9,438 bases of DNA from JBGSOW01 sp041738875 (GTDB taxonomy: Bacteria > Patescibacteriota > Dojkabacteria > CALFHW01). The notes beneath the pieces were generated by a model, which saw nothing but the letters and a program-made list of their open reading frames with translations, ran no database searches and was not told where the DNA came from. The stretch's first letter is position 1. The number at the start of each line of letters is the position of its first letter. Shown in pieces: positions 7,926 to 9,438 of the stretch. Position numbers and translations under genes: made by a program. The stretch is from positions 1 through 9,438 of the forward strand of contig JBGSOW010000060.1 of assembly GCA_041738875.1 (NCBI GenBank). The letters are read 5' to 3'.

Positions 7926-8843
7926 ATGAAGTATTTTATAAAAATAAGTTTACTTAGTTGTATGGCTTTTTTTTTAGCCATAAACATAGCTAATTCTCAA
8001 TCAAAACAAGAAGTAAGCTTAGAAAAAGATATAAAATCAAAATCAAAAAAAAGGAATAAGAATAAGAAAGTAAAGCTTCCTACTATAGATTTAAGCCACT
8101 GGAAAGTTACTTTACCAGTTCCTAATGACAATGGTAAGCCTTATGAAATAGATCCGCCAGAAATTCTAGATTTTGCTGCTAATGAAATAGCTAAACCATA
8201 CATGTACATAGATTCAACTCGCGGTGCTATAGTGTTCCATGCTATGCCAACAGCATCTAAAACAGCAAATACAAAGTACACTAGGTCTGAACTTAGAGAG
8301 CAAATGGAACCGGGCAACAACAATAAAAACTGGACTTTTGCGGATGGTGCTTACATGAAAGGCCAATTGGCTATGGATGAATCTACTAGAGATTCTAATG
8401 GTAAATATCATAGAACTATTATCATGCAAATCCATGGGCGATTAACTAATGAACAGAGAGATTTAATAGGACAAAAAGATAATAATGCACCTCCAATATT
8501 AAAAATATATTGGGATAATGGTAAGGTTCGTGTTAAAACTAAAGTTCTTAAGAATTTAAATGCAACTAATGAAGAAATACTTCATGAAGATGCTTGGGAT
8601 GATGATGAAGGTTATAATTTTCCTACTGAAGTTGGTTTCAGAAAATTTACACTAGAAGTGGAAGTTTCTGAAGGTAAAATGGTAATAACATTAAATGGGA
8701 ATGAGTTTAAAATCTATGAAGATATTCATATGCGCCGATGGGGTGTTTTTGAAAATTATTTTAAAGCAGGAAACTATTTTCAATCTCGTGATCAGGGTTC
8801 CTTCTCAAAAGTCCGCTTTTATGAATTAGAAGTTTCTCATTAA
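7926..8843 (+). CDS. Secreted PL7-family alginate lyase
   Basis: A 305-residue alginate lyase (PL7, Alginate_lyase2 fold) that cleaves alginate by beta-elimination, releasing oligosaccharides with a 4,5-unsaturated non-reducing end. All three PL7 signature regions are present: R120-S-E-L-R124 (in YTRSELREQM), Q168-I-H170, and Y278-FKAGN-Y284. Expected catalytic or neutralising residues are R120, Q168, H170 and Y284. The Ile in QIH is usually linked to activity on guluronate-containing blocks (QVH with polymannuronate). The signal peptide is residues 1-24 (ending ANS), so secretion to periplasm or exterior is likely. A short Lys-rich linker (37-50, nine basic of 14) precedes the single catalytic domain (about 52-305). 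There is no CBM and no type IX sorting domain. It is the last gene of the operon. Confidence 0.95.
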   Translation: MKYFIKISLLSCMAFFLAINIANSQSKQEVSLEKDIKSKSKKRNKNKKVKLPTIDLSHWKVTLPVPNDNGKPYEIDPPEILDFAANEIAKPYMYIDSTRGAIVFHAMPTASKTANTKYTRSELREQMEPGNNNKNWTFADGAYMKGQLAMDESTRDSNGKYHRTIIMQIHGRLTNEQRDLIGQKDNNAPPILKIYWDNGKVRVKTKVLKNLNATNEEILHEDAWDDDEGYNFPTEVGFRKFTLEVEVSEGKMVITLNGNEFKIYEDIHMRRWGVFENYFKAGNYFQSRDQGSFSKVRFYELEVSH

Positions 8844-8916
8844 AACATGCCGTGACACGACAGTCTTATACTTTTTTAAGTTTTTACTCATAACCAGTTT
8901 TAATCAATAGAATTCC

Positions 8917-9141
8917 TCGACGCTCTGCGTCGATTGTAGCGCACATATGGTATTTTGCAAATAACCAAGACTATAATAACCAAGAATCAAGACAAAATGT
9001 AGACGTTTCTCTTGATTCTTTCAGCGCAGCGGTCTTGTTTCTGATACCTTGATGGCTCTGTCTCCAGGTAATTCATTATGGTGTTCTACATCATAAATGG
9101 CGCTAATAAATAATAGCTATGTTATGCCAAGTTAGCGCCAT
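8917..9141. other. Hairpin-forming segment of repeat copy B
   Basis: The stems are equal to or better than those in copy A. (1) TCGACGC (8917-8923) pairs perfectly with GCGTCGA (8927-8933) around TCT. (2) 8982-8992 pairs perfectly with 9010-9020 over 11 bp. (3) ATGGCGCTAA (9097-9106) pairs perfectly with TTAGCGCCAT (9132-9141). In stem 1 the A-T pair that closes the loop in copy A (479/483) is a C-G pair here (8923/8927), a compensatory change. Confidence 0.5.
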
Positions 9142-9272
9142 AATTGACCAAAGTAAGTTATAGTTTTGCTATTATATTGTCGATTTAAACTTTAGATACC
9201 CTCAAAAATCACATTTATTTAATTTACATCACTAAAAATTGCTAATAATTATTTTTTAACAATTAAATAACA

Positions 9273-9280
9273 TATATTTG
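9273..9280 (+). promoter_or_regulatory. Putative -7 element, copy B
   Basis: TATATTTG is conserved exactly relative to copy A and overlaps the left end of the second operator in the same way. Any transcript would run rightwards into 9290-9438, where no normal-sized gene start is seen before the window ends. Confidence 0.5.
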
Positions 9281-9316
9281 GTTATCCAAATTGGTTTACC
9301 AATTTGGATAACCAAA
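9277..9316. promoter_or_regulatory. 40-bp operator palindrome, copy B (perfect)
   Basis: Perfect 19-bp arms (9277-9295 and 9298-9316) flank a TT centre. The three 13-bp-spaced units are TTGGTTATCCAA (9278-9289), TTGGTTTACCAA (9291-9302) and TTGGATAACCAA (9304-9315). The single asymmetric base of copy A is restored here, so this copy may be the stronger binding site. The same regulator as at 834-873 is expected. Confidence 0.75.
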
Positions 9317-9359
9317 AAATAACTCAACAAAAACTTAATTATTAACTTAAAACTTAAAT

Positions 9360-9377
9360 ATGACAGTAACTCATTAA
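9360..9377 (+). pseudogene. Five-codon frame after the second promoter, possible deletion remnant
   Basis: ATG ACA GTA ACT CAT TAA encodes M-T-V-T-H, in roughly the place where susC begins after copy A. Its last 12 nt (GTAACTCATTAA) differ at two positions from the end of the PL7 gene (GTTTCTCATTAA, encoding V-S-H). This could be a promoter-proximal start fused by deletion to the tail of a second lyase-like gene. It is very short, and chance is a real alternative. Confidence 0.2.
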
Positions 9378-9378
9378 C

Positions 9379-9410
9379 AAAAAAAAGGACAGGTATAAAA
9401 CCCATCCTTT
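9379..9410 (-). terminator. Intrinsic terminator, best on the minus strand
   Basis: On the - strand AAAGGATGGGT (9410-9400), loop TTTAT, then ACCTGTCCTTT (9394-9384) gives an 11-bp stem with two G-U wobbles. It runs into eight T residues (9386-9379). This suggests a convergent - strand gene lying beyond 9438. Read on the + strand the stem is followed by CCTTG, so termination there would be weaker. Confidence 0.65.
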
Positions 9411-9438
9411 CCTTGAAACCACTTCTTGTCGAACGGAA

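Larger units (their letters stand above)
8886..9316. repeat. Long direct repeat, copy B (downstream of the lyase)
   Basis: Direct-orientation counterpart of 442-873, about 90% identical by eye and almost gapless. It starts 42 nt after the lyase stop, much as copy A starts 46 nt after the cupin stop, and it also ends in the promoter and operator. The 42 nt between lyase and repeat hold no convincing terminator. No credible coding frame is seen, and copy B fills most of the gene-free 8844-9438 stretch. Confidence 0.93.

Noticed and set aside
7926..7970. PL7 lyase as a lipoprotein through L-L-S-Cys12
   Set aside because: The hydrophobic core continues past Cys12 (MAFFLAINIA) to a good signal peptidase I site after ANS, and the n/h region before Cys12 is too short.
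8141..8435. Minus-strand open frames inside the PL7 gene
   Set aside because: They are antisense to the catalytic region with intact PL7 motifs and have no independent support.
8844..8885. Terminator immediately after the lyase
   Set aside because: The small CGTGACACG palindrome has a one-base loop and no adjacent T-tract; the later T-run near 8871 lacks a stable stem before it.
442..9316. CRISPR array or attC-like cassette array
   Set aside because: There are only two long copies separated by a full operon, with no short regularly spaced repeats.

Overview
The window looks like part of a marine Flavobacteriia (Bacteroidota) chromosome. Signs are the AT-rich sequence, a SusC/SusD pair, lipoproteins with acidic residues near the lipidated Cys, short A-rich ribosome-binding regions, and TAnnTTTG-type -7 elements. 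The genus cannot be fixed from the sequence. The region is an alginate polysaccharide-utilization locus (PUL), with every convincing gene on the + strand.

Layout. A small KdgF-like cupin (21-395) probably ends an upstream uronate-catabolism operon. A 540-nt intergenic region (396-935) follows. It holds copy A of a long repeat, a -7 promoter element and a 40-bp palindromic operator. Next comes an operon-like run: a SusC-like TonB-dependent transporter (936-4205), a SusD-like lipoprotein (4218-5645), two PKD-plus-C-terminal-beta-domain lipoproteins that are probably surface glycan-binding proteins (5668-6594 and 6604-7833), and, after a 92-nt gap, a secreted PL7 alginate lyase (7926-8843). Beyond the lyase, copy B of the intergenic repeat (8886-9316) carries a second promoter/operator. 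It leads only to a five-codon frame and then a terminator that reads best on the - strand.

How it works (inference from families). The PL7 lyase cuts alginate outside the cytoplasm. The PKD lipoproteins and SusD capture oligosaccharides at the cell surface. SusC imports them with TonB energy. Unsaturated uronates released inside the cell are linearised by KdgF towards DEH and KDG metabolism. The operator core closely resembles hexuronate-type GntR/FadR-family sites and overlaps the -7 element, so uronate-responsive repression is the simplest model. No regulator gene is in the window.

The enzymes are recognisable families. The unusual part is non-coding: a ~430-bp direct repeat, about 90% identical, flanks the whole 8.4-kb susC-to-lyase unit. 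It carries a triple TTGG-N4-CCAA operator and conserved hairpins, one with a compensatory base change. The second promoter appears to have lost its operon.
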